Assembly: GCA_016213675.1 (NCBI GenBank)
Contig: JACQZW010000068.1
Location: 29,760-93,759 of the forward strand
DNA: 64,000 bases
Origin: Acidobacteriota bacterium
GTDB lineage: Bacteria; Acidobacteriota; Thermoanaerobaculia; Thermoanaerobaculales; Thermoanaerobaculaceae
Direction: 5' to 3'
Shown here in pieces: positions 38,229 to 46,262 of this stretch. A program made the position numbers and the translations under genes. Below the pieces are notes generated by a model. That model saw only the letters and a list, made by a program, of their open reading frames with translations, was not told where the DNA came from and searched no databases. Each line of letters begins with the position of its first letter. Position 1 is the first letter of the stretch.

Positions 38229-38392
38229 TTCCGGCCACAAGGCCGGCGGTAGTATGTTTCATACATACACATTGCCCGGATCGCTAACGCGCTTGATCTG
38301 CATTCAGTAATAGTAACGCTGCGTTGGTGTCGGTGGCATGGAATTCGTAACCTGTATCCAGCGGACGGACAGGGGGGATGGAGGAGGCGGTC

Positions 38393-38884
38393 ATGGCGGC
38401 GAAAGCGATCGGGTATGTGAGCGACATCGTGCTGGGGCAGAGCGGCGAGGTGATCAGCCGCCAGGCGCAGAAGGACCGGCTGCGCCGGCATGCCGCGGAG
38501 AACGGCATCGAGCTGCTCGAGATCTTCGAGGACGAGATCTACGACGAGGACGTCGTCACCCGTCCGGGGATCCAGCGGCTCCTGGCGTACGAGTCCGAGT
38601 ACGACTTCGTGCTGGTGGAGCGGGTGTGGTCCCTGTCGCGGAACTGGCAGAGCCTCGTGGTGTTCCTCAAGGAGCTCAAGCGGCGCGGGCGCAAGGTCGA
38701 GTCGGCGGCGTGTTTGTGGGACTGCGTCTCGCAGCAGGCGCGGCACTACTTCCGGCCCGGCTACAAGCCGCTCGGCGGAGCGGTGTGCGAGGCCCCCGCG
38801 CTGGAGTCCGCGCAGCCGGCAACGGTGCGGCGGCCCGAGCGGCTGAACTTCGTGTACTTGAAGCGGCGGGCGGAGCCGGCGTGA
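38393..38884 (+). CDS. Serine-recombinase-fold protein without catalytic residues
   Basis: 163 residues. GGAGGAGG ends about five bases before ATG 38393, which is preferred over ATG 38378. The fold is the resolvase N-terminal domain: AIGYVSDI at the first strand, SRQAQKDRLRRHAAENGIELLEIFEDE, RPGIQRLL, then VERVWSLSRN and the following helix. In active recombinases the first strand reads GYxRVS with the nucleophilic Ser and an Arg, and the later motif is DRLSR. Here the nucleophile position reads Ile, the first Arg is Ser, and only the last Arg of the LSR motif survives. There is no DNA-binding or zinc domain after it. It ends four bases before the HdrD-like gene, so the two are probably co-transcribed. 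Likely a domesticated, non-catalytic protein (inference). Confidence 0.8.
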   Translation: MAAKAIGYVSDIVLGQSGEVISRQAQKDRLRRHAAENGIELLEIFEDEIYDEDVVTRPGIQRLLAYESEYDFVLVERVWSLSRNWQSLVVFLKELKRRGRKVESAACLWDCVSQQARHYFRPGYKPLGGAVCEAPALESAQPATVRRPERLNFVYLKRRAEPA

Positions 38885-38888
38885 CGCC

Positions 38889-40997
38889 ATGCCCGACCTC
38901 TCGCAGGCCACTCGGCCGATCATGTGGAACATCAGCCCCGCGTGGCTGATGTATGTGCTGCTGGCGCTCGCGCTGGCGGTCTTCGGCTACGGTCTGGCGC
39001 GCCGGATCTCCTTCTGGCGCAGGGGGCGGGCGGACGGCGAGCGTTTCGGCGCCTGGGGGAAGCGCCTGCGCGCCCTCCTGGGGGAACTGCTCCTGCAACG
39101 CCGCGTGCGCGGCTCGCGGTTGCCGGGCCTGTTCCACAGCCTCATCTTCTACTCCTTCGCGATGCTCGTGGTCGTCACCACCGTCGTCGCGCTCGACTAC
39201 GACTTCGGCACGTCCCTCTTCCGCGGCTGGCTCTACGTCTTCCTCACCGTCGCCGCCGAGCTGGCCGGCGTGCTCGTTCTCGCCGGCGTCGGCATCGCCG
39301 CCTGGCGCCGCTACGTCCGCAAGCCAGCCACCCTGGAGACCACCTTCGCCGACACCTTCGCCCTGCTGCTCATCGGCGCCCTGGTGCTCACGGGCTTCCT
39401 GGCCGAAGGGCTGCGCATGGCCACCCTCGGTGACCCGTGGCCCTGGCTCTCCCCGGTCGGCTACGGCGCCAGCTTCCTCTTCGCGGGCGTGTCGGAGCCG
39501 GCCGGACGGGCGGTGCACGCGACGCTGTGGTGGACCCACACCGTGCTCGCGCTGGGCTGGATCGCGACCATCCCCTACACCAAGTTCTTCCACATGCTCG
39601 CGCTGCCCACCGACGTCTTCTTCGCCAAGCTCAAGCCGCGCGGCGAGCTGTCGCGGGTCGACATCGAGAAGCTCATGACGGCGGACGACTTCGACGAGAG
39701 CACCTTCCGGGTCGGCGTGGAGCAGGTCGGCGATCTGACCTGGAAGCACCGCCTGGACACCGACGCCTGCATCTGCTGCGGACGCTGCGACGAGATCTGC
39801 CCCGCCGTCCTCGCCGGCCACCCCTTCTCCCCGCGACGCCTGATCCAGGCCCACAAGAAGCTGCTGGCCGCCGGCGGCAAGGACGCCGCGATCGTCGGCA
39901 ACGTCTTCGACGAGGAGTTCATCTGGCACTGCCGGACCTGCACCGCCTGCATGGAGGTCTGCCCCGCGGCGATCGAGCACGTCGACACGGTGCTGGAGCT
40001 GAGGCGCAACGAGGTCATGATGCAGGGGCGGGTGCCGCCCGAGGCCGCGCGCTGCCTCAAGATGCTCGAGTCCAACGGCAACCCCTTCGGCCTCCAGGAA
40101 GACCGCGTGTCCTGGATCGAGACCATGGGCTGCCGCGTGGTCGCGCCGGGCGAGGACTGCGACGTCATCTACTGGATCGGCTGCTGCACCACGTACGACC
40201 CCGCCAAGCAGTCGATCGCCGCCGACATCTGCCGGCTGCTCGACCGCTGCGGCATCGAATGGGGCGTCCTGGGCGCCGACGAGAAGTGCTGCGGCGACCC
40301 CGCCCGGGTCATGGGCGAGGAGCGCCTGTTCCAGGAGATTGCGAAGGCGCAGGTCGAGGCGATCAAGCAGCGCAAGTTCCGGGTGCTGCTCACCTCCTGC
40401 CCGCACTGCGCCAACGTGCTGCGCAACGAGTACAAGCAGTTCGGCGGCGACTTCACGGTCGCGCACCACAGCGAGTTCCTGCACGAGATGCTCTGGAGCG
40501 GGGATCTGCAGCCGCGGCTCGGCGAGCCGCGCCGCGTCGTCTACCACGATCCGTGCTACCTCGGCCGCTACCAGCACGTCTACGACTCGCCCCGCCAGGT
40601 TCTGCGTGCGCTGCCGGGCGCCACCCTGGTCGAGATGAAGAGCCACGAGGCCCGGAGCCTGTGCTGCGGCGGGGGCGGCGGGCACTACTGGATGGACCTC
40701 AAGGCGGGCGAGCGCATCAACAACCTGCGCGTCAAGCAGGCCCAGGACGTGGGCGCCGACACCATCGTCACCGGCTGCGCCTACTGCAAGCAGATGCTCG
40801 AGGACTCCGTGAAGCTCGCCGACCTCGACGACAAGATGCAGGTCATCGACCTCGCGAGCCTCGTCGTTCGCTCCCTCCCCGCCCGTCCCCTGGCCACCGA
40901 CGCGCCCGCCGCCGGCGCCGCGGGGAAACCCGTGTCCGCGGCCGGCGGCGCCGCGGAACCCGCCGAAGCCGCACCGCCGACCGCGAAGGGCGCCTGA
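38889..40997 (+). CDS. HdrD/TmcB-like membrane Fe-S oxidoreductase
   Basis: 702 residues. The N-terminal NarI-like cytochrome b part (about 15-245) has five or six spans with His in FHSLIFYS, WWTHTVL and FFHMLA as likely haem ligands. Two [4Fe-4S] ferredoxin motifs follow: CICCGRCDEICP and CRTCTACMEVCP. Two CCG domains come next, with conserved Cys in GCC, KCCGDP, CPHC, then DPCYLGRY, LCCGGGGG and GCAYC, which in HdrB/HdrD ligate the noncubane cluster. The layout matches fused quinol-interacting heterodisulfide-reductase-like oxidoreductases that pass electrons between menaquinol and a cytoplasmic partner. An Ala/Pro-rich tail ends the protein. The partner is not identified here. Confidence 0.92.
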   Translation: MPDLSQATRPIMWNISPAWLMYVLLALALAVFGYGLARRISFWRRGRADGERFGAWGKRLRALLGELLLQRRVRGSRLPGLFHSLIFYSFAMLVVVTTVVALDYDFGTSLFRGWLYVFLTVAAELAGVLVLAGVGIAAWRRYVRKPATLETTFADTFALLLIGALVLTGFLAEGLRMATLGDPWPWLSPVGYGASFLFAGVSEPAGRAVHATLWWTHTVLALGWIATIPYTKFFHMLALPTDVFFAKLKPRGELSRVDIEKLMTADDFDESTFRVGVEQVGDLTWKHRLDTDACICCGRCDEICPAVLAGHPFSPRRLIQAHKKLLAAGGKDAAIVGNVFDEEFIWHCRTCTACMEVCPAAIEHVDTVLELRRNEVMMQGRVPPEAARCLKMLESNGNPFGLQEDRVSWIETMGCRVVAPGEDCDVIYWIGCCTTYDPAKQSIAADICRLLDRCGIEWGVLGADEKCCGDPARVMGEERLFQEIAKAQVEAIKQRKFRVLLTSCPHCANVLRNEYKQFGGDFTVAHHSEFLHEMLWSGDLQPRLGEPRRVVYHDPCYLGRYQHVYDSPRQVLRALPGATLVEMKSHEARSLCCGGGGGHYWMDLKAGERINNLRVKQAQDVGADTIVTGCAYCKQMLEDSVKLADLDDKMQVIDLASLVVRSLPARPLATDAPAAGAAGKPVSAAGGAAEPAEAAPPTAKGA

Positions 40998-41361
40998 CCC
41001 GGGTCATCGCGGAGCAGGGGACTGCGTTTCACTGAACAGAACCGCGCCCATCAGGGCGCGGCCTCGCTGCCCCGCCCGACGGAACAGGGGTCGACAGTCG
41101 ACAGCCCCGGGGCGCGGTCGAACCCGTGCTGGAGGTACATGGGGCGGCGCAGGATGAGTAGTGGATCGAAAGCCGACCGAGGGAGTCCGACCGGAAGACG
41201 GCCGCTGTCCCGGCGGCCGGGCGCGGCCCGCCCCGTTCTCGTAGCTCCCGTCGTCGCCGGGCAGGCTACGCCTCATACACCACGCCGTCGACCCAACACG
41301 CGAACCCGCTTCGCCTGTTGTTCGCGCTGAAGTAGTGGCCGGAGCGAGGCACCCACCCACG
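40998..41361. other. Intergenic region with REP-like hairpin
   Basis: 364 bases between the Fe-S oxidoreductase and the converging vWA-like gene. The only structure seen is the REP-like hairpin at 41037-41062, close enough to the stop codon to serve as terminator, and a short GTCGACAGTCGACAG duplication at about 41091-41105. Open frames across it do not look like genes. Confidence 0.6.
41037..41062 (+). repeat. Single REP-like hairpin, possible terminator
   Basis: Begins CAGAACCGCGCCC and closes GGGCGCGGC: a perfect 8-bp stem (CCGCGCCC/GGGCGCGG) with an ATCA loop, the same family as the doublet at 38159-38228. It starts 40 bases after the HdrD-like stop codon. Confidence 0.7.
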
Positions 41362-42360
41362 TCAGTCGCCCGCCGCACGGCACGCTGGCGGAACGAAGCC
41401 TTGTACGAAGGTGCCGACGCGCAGCATGAATTCCTGCACATTCTCCTCGCACCAGTCGCCGAACATTGCTCGCTCCCCGAACGCCGCGAGCAGCTGGTGC
41501 AGGCGAGGAGTCGCGTTCGCTACGGCCGTCTCTCGCCAGCAGAGAGGTTCCTCAATCTCCATGCCCGTCGTCGGGTCGACGACGACCCGCGCAGTCCCGT
41601 CACGCCCGCCCCAGACGGCCAACAGGACATTCCCACCCGGCTTCACCCCGTCCAGCCAACCCGCGAAAGCGCCAACATCGAACAGTTGTGCTCCGCCGTT
41701 CACGCATTTCGATGCCACGGATCCCGGCTCGTCATAGAGCCCTTCGTCACGAACCGAGCAGTCGTCCCGCCCGCTCATGACCACGACGAGCAACAGCCCG
41801 GATTCCCGGAGGAAGCCGGCGTTACATTCCTCGGACAGCGGAGGCGCCAGGGCCAACTCGACCGCCTTGAGCGGTTCGTTGCTGAAGCAGGTCAACGTTC
41901 CGGGAAGCCCAAAGGTCGTGAGGCACTCCGCAACGCCTACCGCGTCGTCAGACGGTCCTTCTGCCCAGCGACGCGGCGGAACCACCGACGTCGCACACAA
42001 GTCGTACGATACCGTATCCGTCGAGAGGAGACAGCCAGATCGAAGAGGGCGCTCGCAGAAAGCCTCGTCGTATGACCCGGGAACCGATCCCAAGCGCTGG
42101 CTGTCCACCCCCGCGGAAGCAAGCAACCCTTCGAACTCGGCGTAGGCGATAGGAGGCTCCGCACGATATGTCGCCCCGAATGGCTGCATGTCGAGTACCA
42201 GCAGGATATCGACGACGCAGCGGGGGGCCCCGTCGTCCGCGTGGACGTCGTCAGCGGAATCGCGGCCGTCCGAAGCGGAATCTCCGTGGCTGGTCCAGCA
42301 GCCGACCGCGTGCGCTGCCGCCAGCGCCAGGAAGCCTATCAGTCGCTGCGGACCGACCAA
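41362..42360 (-). CDS. vWA-like secreted protein with degenerate MIDAS
   Basis: 332 residues from TTG 42360 (GAGG upstream). That start gives the leader VGPQRLIGFLALAAAHAVGC, a plausible lipoprotein signal. An earlier in-frame ATG (42567) lies inside the neighbour gene and adds unlikely sequence. After a short Asp-rich linker, VVDILLVLDMQPFG sits where vWA proteins of this myxobacterial family have VDxSxSM, so the metal-binding site is lost. A later VVVMSGRDDCS corresponds to the family's SDEDDCS block. Further conserved-looking Cys (EECNAGFL, ASKCVNGG, DWCEEN) suggest disulfides. GC is lower than in most of the window. It follows the transglutaminase-like fragment by 82 bases and may share its transcript. 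Confidence 0.7.
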   Translation of the reverse strand: MVGPQRLIGFLALAAAHAVGCWTSHGDSASDGRDSADDVHADDGAPRCVVDILLVLDMQPFGATYRAEPPIAYAEFEGLLASAGVDSQRLGSVPGSYDEAFCERPLRSGCLLSTDTVSYDLCATSVVPPRRWAEGPSDDAVGVAECLTTFGLPGTLTCFSNEPLKAVELALAPPLSEECNAGFLRESGLLLVVVMSGRDDCSVRDEGLYDEPGSVASKCVNGGAQLFDVGAFAGWLDGVKPGGNVLLAVWGGRDGTARVVVDPTTGMEIEEPLCWRETAVANATPRLHQLLAAFGERAMFGDWCEENVQEFMLRVGTFVQGFVPPACRAAGD

Positions 42361-42442
42361 GCAGCGTCCGGCCTCGGGTGAGGCAGCGAATGCAGATGAG
42401 CGTCGGGGCACCCACGATCTGCACGGACGGGAGCCATGCCGT

Positions 42443-43651
42443 CTATGGGGAGAACTGCAGCTCATAGTCAACCGCGTTGCCGTGGAACGCCGGGTCGTCC
42501 GGGGTATCTGCAACAACCGCAATGCCCCAGACGTCATGGTCTGGCAGCGTAATCGCCCCTGGCGCACCGGAACCCGCTACGTCGAAAACCCACCCCGTGT
42601 CGCACCGATAGACGGGAAAGCCGCCCCGCGTTGCGTACAGAACCGCTGCCACGGTTCCGTCACTAGTCTGTCGAAACCCCACGGTCCCCGGACCGCCTTC
42701 GTACGAGTAGAAGTCGACGTCTCCCCAACCCAGGACACCCCGCAGGCCGGGCGAAGATGCCCATCGTCCGTAGGTTGGGTCGTAGTAGGGCGTGAGAGGC
42801 TCGAATCCCAGTTGGATTCCCGGGGCCTTACGGACGCCATCCCATGTGCTCACGTTCGACGTGCAGGAGAGTTGGAGTTGCGACAGCCGCATGTAGTCCT
42901 GACGTGGATCGATGCTCTCCTCTCCGTGCAAGGCCGTGACACAACGCGGATACCTGTCTGTGGCATCGAAGACGTACCAGTGGTCGAGCGCGTCCACCTC
43001 CGACCCTCCATCGGGAGCGGTCGTTCCGCCGTGGCGCGGAAGGTCCGTGCTCCCGAGCCGGGCCTCGACCCACGCGTGGTAGCTACCCCACCCGAACACC
43101 GGCGGGCATGCGCCATCCCCTGCATCGCTGCGCGCGATTCGCGTCGGCACGCCCAAGGACCGGGCAAGTGCGCTCAAGACGAACGAGGTCGGGCCGCACT
43201 GACCATTGGAAGCTTGAATCGAGCCAAGAGTGTCAGGCGACGCAAGCGCAGCCACCTCGATCGGCGTTAGCGGAACCGGCGTGTACAAGAAGGCCTCGAT
43301 ATCGGGGCCGGATACGTCACCTTCGGTAGCGGACACCCAGGAAAGACGCTGGTTGGCGACGCGGTAGATGCGTCGCATGGCCTCGAACGGAGAGGACTGT
43401 CCCTCCGCTGCGGCGACGGCCAACTCAAGTACAGGGGTCAGCGAACGGTCGCTGGCCGCCTTGGGCCCCGGCGCGAACGGATACAGAGCGCCACCCCACC
43501 AAGTCCAATGGGTACGGTGCTCGTCTTGCGAGAAGTAGACCAACTCGTCCACGCCTTCATCGGTGTCCACGGTCCGGTCGGGCTCCGTCGGCCGTTCCTT
43601 CGTGCTCAGGGCGTAGCCGTCCTCGTCCTCGTCATAGGCATACTGGGCCAC
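42443..43651 (-). CDS. Transglutaminase-like C-terminal part of a frameshifted gene
   Basis: 402 codons from GTG 43651, but this is probably not an independent start: the frame continues the protein encoded at 43606-45378 after a one-base slip. The first residues VAQYAYDEDEDGYALS are the natural continuation of GCGPDGDG in the other frame. The core shows a transglutaminase-like triad: Cys in NGQCGPTSFVLSALARSLG, His in SYHAWVEARLG and Asp in WYVFDATDRYP. The last 130 residues are beta-rich. It has no signal peptide of its own. The region's GC (about 60-63% in sampled lines) is lower than in the N-terminal part (about 73%). Confidence 0.65.
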   Translation of the reverse strand: MAQYAYDEDEDGYALSTKERPTEPDRTVDTDEGVDELVYFSQDEHRTHWTWWGGALYPFAPGPKAASDRSLTPVLELAVAAAEGQSSPFEAMRRIYRVANQRLSWVSATEGDVSGPDIEAFLYTPVPLTPIEVAALASPDTLGSIQASNGQCGPTSFVLSALARSLGVPTRIARSDAGDGACPPVFGWGSYHAWVEARLGSTDLPRHGGTTAPDGGSEVDALDHWYVFDATDRYPRCVTALHGEESIDPRQDYMRLSQLQLSCTSNVSTWDGVRKAPGIQLGFEPLTPYYDPTYGRWASSPGLRGVLGWGDVDFYSYEGGPGTVGFRQTSDGTVAAVLYATRGGFPVYRCDTGWVFDVAGSGAPGAITLPDHDVWGIAVVADTPDDPAFHGNAVDYELQFSP

Positions 43652-45378
43652 CCGTCGCCGTCCGGGCCGCACCCGGGCGCCCCGCCTGTCGCCCACGCGC
43701 TCACCGCGCCGTAGGCATGGCTGTCCACGACGTCCGCGCGGTCGCTGTCCACGCCCGGCGTGAACAACGTGCCTGGACACGGGTGGTTCCAGAAGGAGCC
43801 CTGCGACGACCAGCTCACCTCCAGCGGCCCGACCGGAAACGAGATGCCGACGACCGTCGCCTCGACGTTGTTGTGCCAGACGCGGTGGCTCCACTCCGGC
43901 GGCGCCGTCGGGTCGCTCCCCACCATCGCCCCCGGCCTGACCAGAACCCCCGTCCTCACATCCGTCAGGTTGCAGTCCCGGACCTCAATCTCGCGCGACA
44001 TCCCGAACGCCACGCCGGTCCCGACGCCGGCGATGCTGTCGTCCAGGAACGAGCAACCCTGGGGGATGTAGTAGACGTTCTCCTTGCCGACGAATCCCTC
44101 GGTCGCGAACCCGACCGCCTTCTCCGCCGCCACCGCCGGTGGTTCCATCTGGACTCGCTCGAACACCACCGCCTCGGACTTCGACGCGACCTCCACGCCC
44201 CTCCACGAGCGCAGCACCGCCGAGTCGGTCACGCTCGCGGCACGCACCTGCTCCAGCCGCACACCGGTGGTGTTGTCCTCGAACGTGCAGTCCGTCACCG
44301 TCAGGCCCGACCCATCCGCCGGCCATCCCGAGAACTCCGCCCCCAGCCCGATGGAGAAGCCCGCGCCCGGCCCGCCGACGACGCAGTCGCGGATTTCGAC
44401 GCCGTGCCAGCCCACGATGCGGATGCCGAACCCCTCGCCCACCGCGGCCGGTTCGGAGCCGATTCTGTACCCGGCGCAGTCGAGCACCTGCTCGTCGTCG
44501 CCGATCTCCACCGTCCCCACCAGGTCGTGCGTCAGCGTGCAGGTGTTGCCCACCCGCACGCCGTCCACGCCGGCGTTCTCGCACATGTCGTTCGGCCCGC
44601 CGATGCCGGTCGTCGAGTGGTGGAACTGCATCCAGACGAACCGCGGGTGGTCCAGGTCGAGCGGAAGGTGCAGCACGCCGCCGTCCACCGGCGTCATCAC
44701 GCGGCCGTCCTCCACGGTGTCCACGTAGATGAGGAACGACTCGTCCACGGGCAACCCGGACACGGTCAGGTCGGTCGCCGCGACCCCCTGGCCATCGACC
44801 AGGAGCGTCACGATGTCGGTCGAGACGAAGAGGCGCGCCGCGACCTCCGCCGAGGACTCCGCCACGACGCCGTTTGCTTCCCATCGCGTGCCCGCCCCAC
44901 CTTCCGCTGCCGGGTCGGCCGCGACGCCGAAGACCGAGAAGTGCGAGACCAGGGCCGAGACGGTCCCGCCGCCGGCGTCCACCTCGCCCCCGCCGAGCGG
45001 CACCCAGCGGCCGTCCTCGAGAACTCGCACCGCAAGGGACTCCGCGTCCGTTCCCGCGGGAAGCTCCAGCTCGTCGAAGGTGATGGTCAGCCGTGAAGGA
45101 ACTGCGAACGTCAGCCCGTCCGGCCCGAAGTCGAAAGCGGGACCGATGGTGCCCCACGGTGCGTCCTCGAGCTGCCGCACGGTGATGGCGGTCGGCTCCT
45201 CCAGGGCGCCTGCCGGGACCTCGAGCGACAGCGCCCCGAACTCGACGCGCCCGCCGTCGTGGCCGATGGTGACGGACCCGCTCGCGCCGGGCCCGCCGGT
45301 GGGCGCCGAGTCCCGCCCGCAAGTGGCGGCCACGAGCAGCAGAACGATACCAACACGAAGCCGCCATTCTCTCCTCAT
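43606..45378 (-). CDS. ZU5-like/parallel beta-helix lipoprotein, N-terminal part
   Basis: 590 residues in the frame as read. GGGAGGGAG precedes ATG 45378, and the leader ends VAATC (lipoprotein). Residues about 30-155 resemble a ZU5-like domain (GGRVEFGALSLEVPAGAL, ITVRQLED). From about 260 to 510 repeated short strands with GxxIxxCxxxG character (IVGWHGVEIRDC, LTVTDCTFEDNTTGVRLEQV) form a right-handed parallel beta-helix of the NosD/pectate-lyase type. The frame then reads into a stop at 43606 after out-of-frame text (WPSMPMTRTRT). The break lies at 43648-43656, where an extra G in GACGGGTGGCC would join it to the 42443 frame and give a protein of about 975 residues. Confidence 0.75.
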   Translation of the reverse strand: MRREWRLRVGIVLLLVAATCGRDSAPTGGPGASGSVTIGHDGGRVEFGALSLEVPAGALEEPTAITVRQLEDAPWGTIGPAFDFGPDGLTFAVPSRLTITFDELELPAGTDAESLAVRVLEDGRWVPLGGGEVDAGGGTVSALVSHFSVFGVAADPAAEGGAGTRWEANGVVAESSAEVAARLFVSTDIVTLLVDGQGVAATDLTVSGLPVDESFLIYVDTVEDGRVMTPVDGGVLHLPLDLDHPRFVWMQFHHSTTGIGGPNDMCENAGVDGVRVGNTCTLTHDLVGTVEIGDDEQVLDCAGYRIGSEPAAVGEGFGIRIVGWHGVEIRDCVVGGPGAGFSIGLGAEFSGWPADGSGLTVTDCTFEDNTTGVRLEQVRAASVTDSAVLRSWRGVEVASKSEAVVFERVQMEPPAVAAEKAVGFATEGFVGKENVYYIPQGCSFLDDSIAGVGTGVAFGMSREIEVRDCNLTDVRTGVLVRPGAMVGSDPTAPPEWSHRVWHNNVEATVVGISFPVGPLEVSWSSQGSFWNHPCPGTLFTPGVDSDRADVVDSHAYGAVSAWATGGAPGCGPDGDGWPSMPMTRTRTATP

Positions 45379-45550
45379 CGCTCCCTCCCGACCTGAGCCC
45401 CATCGAAGGGCCCGCCCGAAGAGCAGCGGATCGCGGCCGACCGAGACTCAGCCGCCGCATCGAATCGCATGCGCCGAACGTCGTTCGCCCTCTGCGGGCC
45501 TTACCGTAGTGTGCGGGGAGAAGAGGGGGCCGTCAAGGAGAGGTCGGCGC

Positions 45551-45589
45551 CCTTTGCGGGCTTTGCGTCCCTTTGCGTCCTTTGCGCGG
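45551..45589. repeat. CTTTGCGTCC short-word repeat
   Basis: Three to four copies of CTTTGCG(T/G) in 39 bases of intergenic DNA downstream of the zinc-ribbon operon. The reverse complement (GCAAAGGACGC) recurs at 56837-56873. Confidence 0.6.
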
Positions 45590-45602
45590 AATCCGGTGCG
45601 CC

Positions 45603-46262
45603 CTACCCTCGTACCCCCGCCAGATCCGGCAGCGCCGCGGGCGGGTAGCCGACGCCACCGAAGGGCTCCACCACGCCGCCGTCCTCGCGCCGGCCGAACG
45701 GGGCCAGCGCCAGCGCCGCGCGCACGATCCGCAGGTCGACTCTCGCGCCCAGGACGTCCTCGCGCGCGTCGGCCACCGACAGGATCGTGGGCGTCACCAG
45801 CTCTTCCGCCGCCGCACGCCCCACCGTCGCCCCGCGCAGCCGCGGCGCATTTCCCCTCGCGACCTTCACCGCGGGCTGCCGCCGCGTCATGTGCAGCCCC
45901 GGATCCCCGAACCGCGTCCGCCCCAGAAGCTCGAACGCCGTCACGTACACGAAGCGCTCCGGGAACGGCACGAGCCGCTCCCCGGGCTGCGGCGCACCCG
46001 GCGCCCGCGACGCCCGCCGCGGCGGCAACACCAGCGTCGCTTCGACCTCGAACACCCAGATCGGCAGGTACACGTCCGGCGCCGTCCCGTCCGCCTCCCA
46101 TGCGACGAGCGGCGATTCCCGCAACGTCACCGCCTCGACCGAGTACGCCCGCGCGCACTCCGCGCAGCCGAACACCCGGTCCCCGGGCAGCCCGTCCAGA
46201 TCCGCGCCGCACGTGGGGCACACCAGCGGGACGAGGCGCGTGTCGGCGCGAGCTTCAGGCAT
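45603..46262 (-). CDS. Zinc-ribbon protein, third of three, soluble
   Basis: 219 residues; ATG 46262 overlaps the end of the previous gene by 8 bases. A zinc ribbon with Cys15, Cys18, Cys33 and Cys36 (CPTCGADLDG, FGCAECARAY) opens the protein. The rest has no membrane span and includes a beta-rich stretch (VYLPIWVFEVEATLVLPP) that recurs in its neighbour as VPFWRIRYRI. The C-terminal 80 residues are rich in Ala, Arg and Val. Unrecognised; part of the coupled series of zinc-ribbon genes. Last gene of the leftward operon. Confidence 0.75.
   Translation of the reverse strand: MPEARADTRLVPLVCPTCGADLDGLPGDRVFGCAECARAYSVEAVTLRESPLVAWEADGTAPDVYLPIWVFEVEATLVLPPRRASRAPGAPQPGERLVPFPERFVYVTAFELLGRTRFGDPGLHMTRRQPAVKVARGNAPRLRGATVGRAAAEELVTPTILSVADAREDVLGARVDLRIVRAALALAPFGRREDGGVVEPFGGVGYPPAALPDLAGVRG

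Larger units (their letters stand above)
38011..38392. other. Intergenic region with promoter, REP doublet and hairpins
   Basis: 382 bases between the sensor kinase (leftward) and the recombinase-fold gene (rightward). It contains a leftward promoter candidate (38039-38067), an inverted REP doublet (38159-38228), a perfect CCGGCC-ACAA-GGCCGG hairpin (38231-38246) and a small inverted repeat GTATG-TTT-CATAC (38252-38264). The stretch 38247-38350 is visibly less GC-rich than its surroundings. A 70-codon open frame across it is not gene-like. Confidence 0.65.

Noticed and set aside
38040..38252. Small plus-strand open frame
   Set aside because: It lies over the promoter and REP doublet and has no Shine-Dalgarno.
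41004..41441. Minus-strand open frame between two genes
   Set aside because: It overlaps the REP hairpin and the vWA gene and has no coding character.
42788..42812. GGCTCGAATCCCAG resembling a tRNA T-arm
   Set aside because: It is in the transglutaminase coding frame and no acceptor or anticodon stem surrounds it.
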